A stretch of DNA of 35,254 bases, from NCBI GenBank assembly GCA_048498575.1, contig JBEHXS010000005.1:1-35254 (forward strand). Direction: 5' to 3'. The position numbers and the translations under genes are program-made. The notes below the pieces were generated by a model that had not been told where the DNA came from, ran no database searches, and saw nothing but the letters and a program-made list of their open reading frames with translations. Of the stretch, positions 34,110 to 35,254 are shown in pieces. Source of the DNA: DASZQY01 sp048498575 (GTDB lineage: Bacteria; Pseudomonadota; Alphaproteobacteria; Rhizobiales; Kaistiaceae). Each line of letters opens with the position of its first letter. Within the stretch, counting starts at the first letter, position 1.

Positions 34110-34700
34110 ATGGTATCACCATCCGATCAGACCGATTCGGCGTGGCGGGTAACCGACGGTCAAGTTGTTCCACGTAGCAATCGTGACGGGTCGCTGCCTG
34201 AAGTTGCAGCGGCGCGCGTCACCGTATTCCTGAGGCAGGACTTGGAACGAGGCTCGAGCCTTTCGCTGATCTGCCGCATCGGTAGCGCGCTGTGCTCGTT
34301 GCCGATCGACAGCACGGTCGAGACCTTCCGCCCATTGTCGATCGAGCCGGTATCCGGCGCGCCGGCCTTTGTGCTCGGCCTGTCGATCGTCCGCGGCAAG
34401 CCGATGCCGGTCGTCGACCTGGCGCGGCTGATCACCGGCACGGCAGGCCGGCCGACCCGATTTGTCGTCGTCAAGACCGGCGGCCGCCGGGTCGCACTTG
34501 CCGTCGATGCGGTCGTCGCCGTCCGCGAAATTGCGCCGGAACAGACCGCAAGTCTGCCGCCGCTCATCGAAGACGCCAACGTTTCGGCCATAGCGGCGGT
34601 CGGCGCACTGGACCGCGAACTCTTTCTCGTGTTGCAGGCCGCGCGCCTGGTGCCGGACGACCTCCTTGCCGGCGACGTCGGCGGGAGGCTGGCGTCGTGA
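34110..34700 (+). CDS. CheW-like chemotaxis protein
   Basis: The 196-residue protein has a variable N-terminus and a CheW domain from about residue 50: ICRIGSALCSLPIDSTVETFRP, then FVLGLSIVRGKPMPVVDLARLI and VALAVDAVVAVREI. The protein should bridge receptors and CheA, or serve as a CheW-type adaptor in an alternative chemosensory pathway. The start is uncertain; the ATG at 34110 is chosen, with an upstream ATG-free frame open from 34062. The cheR gene follows with a four-base GTGA overlap. Confidence 0.86.
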   Translation: MVSPSDQTDSAWRVTDGQVVPRSNRDGSLPEVAAARVTVFLRQDLERGSSLSLICRIGSALCSLPIDSTVETFRPLSIEPVSGAPAFVLGLSIVRGKPMPVVDLARLITGTAGRPTRFVVVKTGGRRVALAVDAVVAVREIAPEQTASLPPLIEDANVSAIAAVGALDRELFLVLQAARLVPDDLLAGDVGGRLAS

Positions 34701-35254
34701 CACCGGAGGCCCAGACGATCGAGCGCTTCCGCGAGGCGATCACCCGCCGTCTCGGCCTGACCTTCGACGACACGCGGCTCGGATTCCTCGGCGAGGTGCT
34801 GCAGCGCCGTGTCGGCGCGGCGGGACTGCCGGCCGAGGCGTATGTCGCCGAGCTCGAAATGCGGGCCGGGCGCGAGGAGCTCGGCGGGCTGGCCGAGGCG
34901 CTTACCGTCGGCGAGACGTACTTCTTCCGCAACAACGACCAGTTCCGGGCGTTCGCCGATGTCGCCATCCCGCAGCGCATGCGCGCCAACACGGCGACGC
35001 GGCGGCTGCGCATTCTTTCGGCGGGCTGTGCTTCGGGCGAGGAGCCCTACACGCTCGCCATTCTCCTTCGCTCGCTCGTCAATGAGCCGGGATGGCAGGT
35101 GAGCATCCGCGCGGTCGACGCCAATCCGGCGGCGCTGCGCAAGGCGGCTGCGGCGCGCTATTCGTCCTGGGCGCTCCGCGAGACGCCGCTCGACGTGCGC
35201 CAGACGTGGTTTCGCGACAGCGGCCGCGATGCCGTGCTCGACGAAACGATCCGC
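34697..35254 (+). CDS. cheR: Chemotaxis protein methyltransferase CheR (partial, runs off the window)
   Basis: Starting from the GTG at 34697, 186 codons are visible. The all-helical N-terminal domain contains the family motif TVGETYFFRNNDQFRAFADVAIP. The SAM-binding site begins ILSAGCASGEEPYTLAIL, followed by IRAVDANPAALRKAAAARYSSWALRETP. CheR methylates glutamates of chemoreceptors. The C-terminus lies beyond the window. The overlap with the cheW-like gene shows co-translation; the rest of the chemotaxis cluster is expected downstream. Confidence 0.95.
   Translation, partial: MTPEAQTIERFREAITRRLGLTFDDTRLGFLGEVLQRRVGAAGLPAEAYVAELEMRAGREELGGLAEALTVGETYFFRNNDQFRAFADVAIPQRMRANTATRRLRILSAGCASGEEPYTLAILLRSLVNEPGWQVSIRAVDANPAALRKAAAARYSSWALRETPLDVRQTWFRDSGRDAVLDETIR

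Overview
The window reads as a chromosomal segment of a high-GC alphaproteobacterium, most likely in the order Hyphomicrobiales (Rhizobiales). The FixL/FixK pair, the STAS-type MlaE, the PraR/PhrR-type regulator and the rhizobial form of UxaC all point there; I cannot name a genus from sequence alone. There are no tRNAs, rRNAs, insertion sequences, phage genes or CRISPR arrays that I can support.

Layout. (1) 1-3487: oxygen signalling and microaerobic genes: a truncated fixL leaving the window on the minus strand, divergent fixK, a tandem universal stress protein and a zinc alcohol dehydrogenase. (2) 3484-7551: a DUF998 membrane protein, then a lipid-transport operon mlaE-mlaF-mlaD whose MlaD carries a fused auxiliary-lipoprotein-like domain. 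(3) 7576-10300: a textbook FixK/FNR box, a small membrane protein and PEP synthase. (4) 10376-13474: mgtC-mgtA magnesium genes. (5) 13517-16427: two XRE-type regulators flanking a two-gene locus made of a 27-residue peptide gene, a strong intrinsic terminator and a SagB-type flavin dehydrogenase. (6) 16682-19742: a FixK box and the cytochrome bd operon cydP-cydA-cydB-cydX. (7) 19802-25230: a GH3 glycosidase, ribokinase and RbsD/FucU (minus strand), and a hexuronate pair uxaC-uxuB. (8) 25234-32510 (minus): a seven-gene operon of a small XRE regulator followed by a hydrogenase-4/complex I-like membrane complex (hyfB-C-E-F-G-I) whose large subunit has lost most NiFe-binding cysteines. (9) 32605-35254: a REC-EAL regulator and the start of a chemotaxis cluster (cheW-like, cheR).

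How it works together. FixL senses O2 with a heme PAS domain and, through a FixJ that is not in view, should raise FixK under low oxygen. FixK has the recognition helix for TTGAY-N4-RTCAA sites, and two such sites lie in front of the small-protein/ppsA unit and in front of cydPABX. Much of the window therefore looks like a local low-oxygen regulon.

The most unusual loci are the peptide/SagB pair at 14772-15968, which looks like a minimal RiPP-type (ribosomally made, modified peptide) system without the usual YcaO cyclodehydratase beside it; the cysteine-poor hydrogenase-related complex; and the MlaD fusion. Most genes are tightly packed with 1-4 base overlaps. Two convergent pairs end with both stop codons inside a single CTAG.
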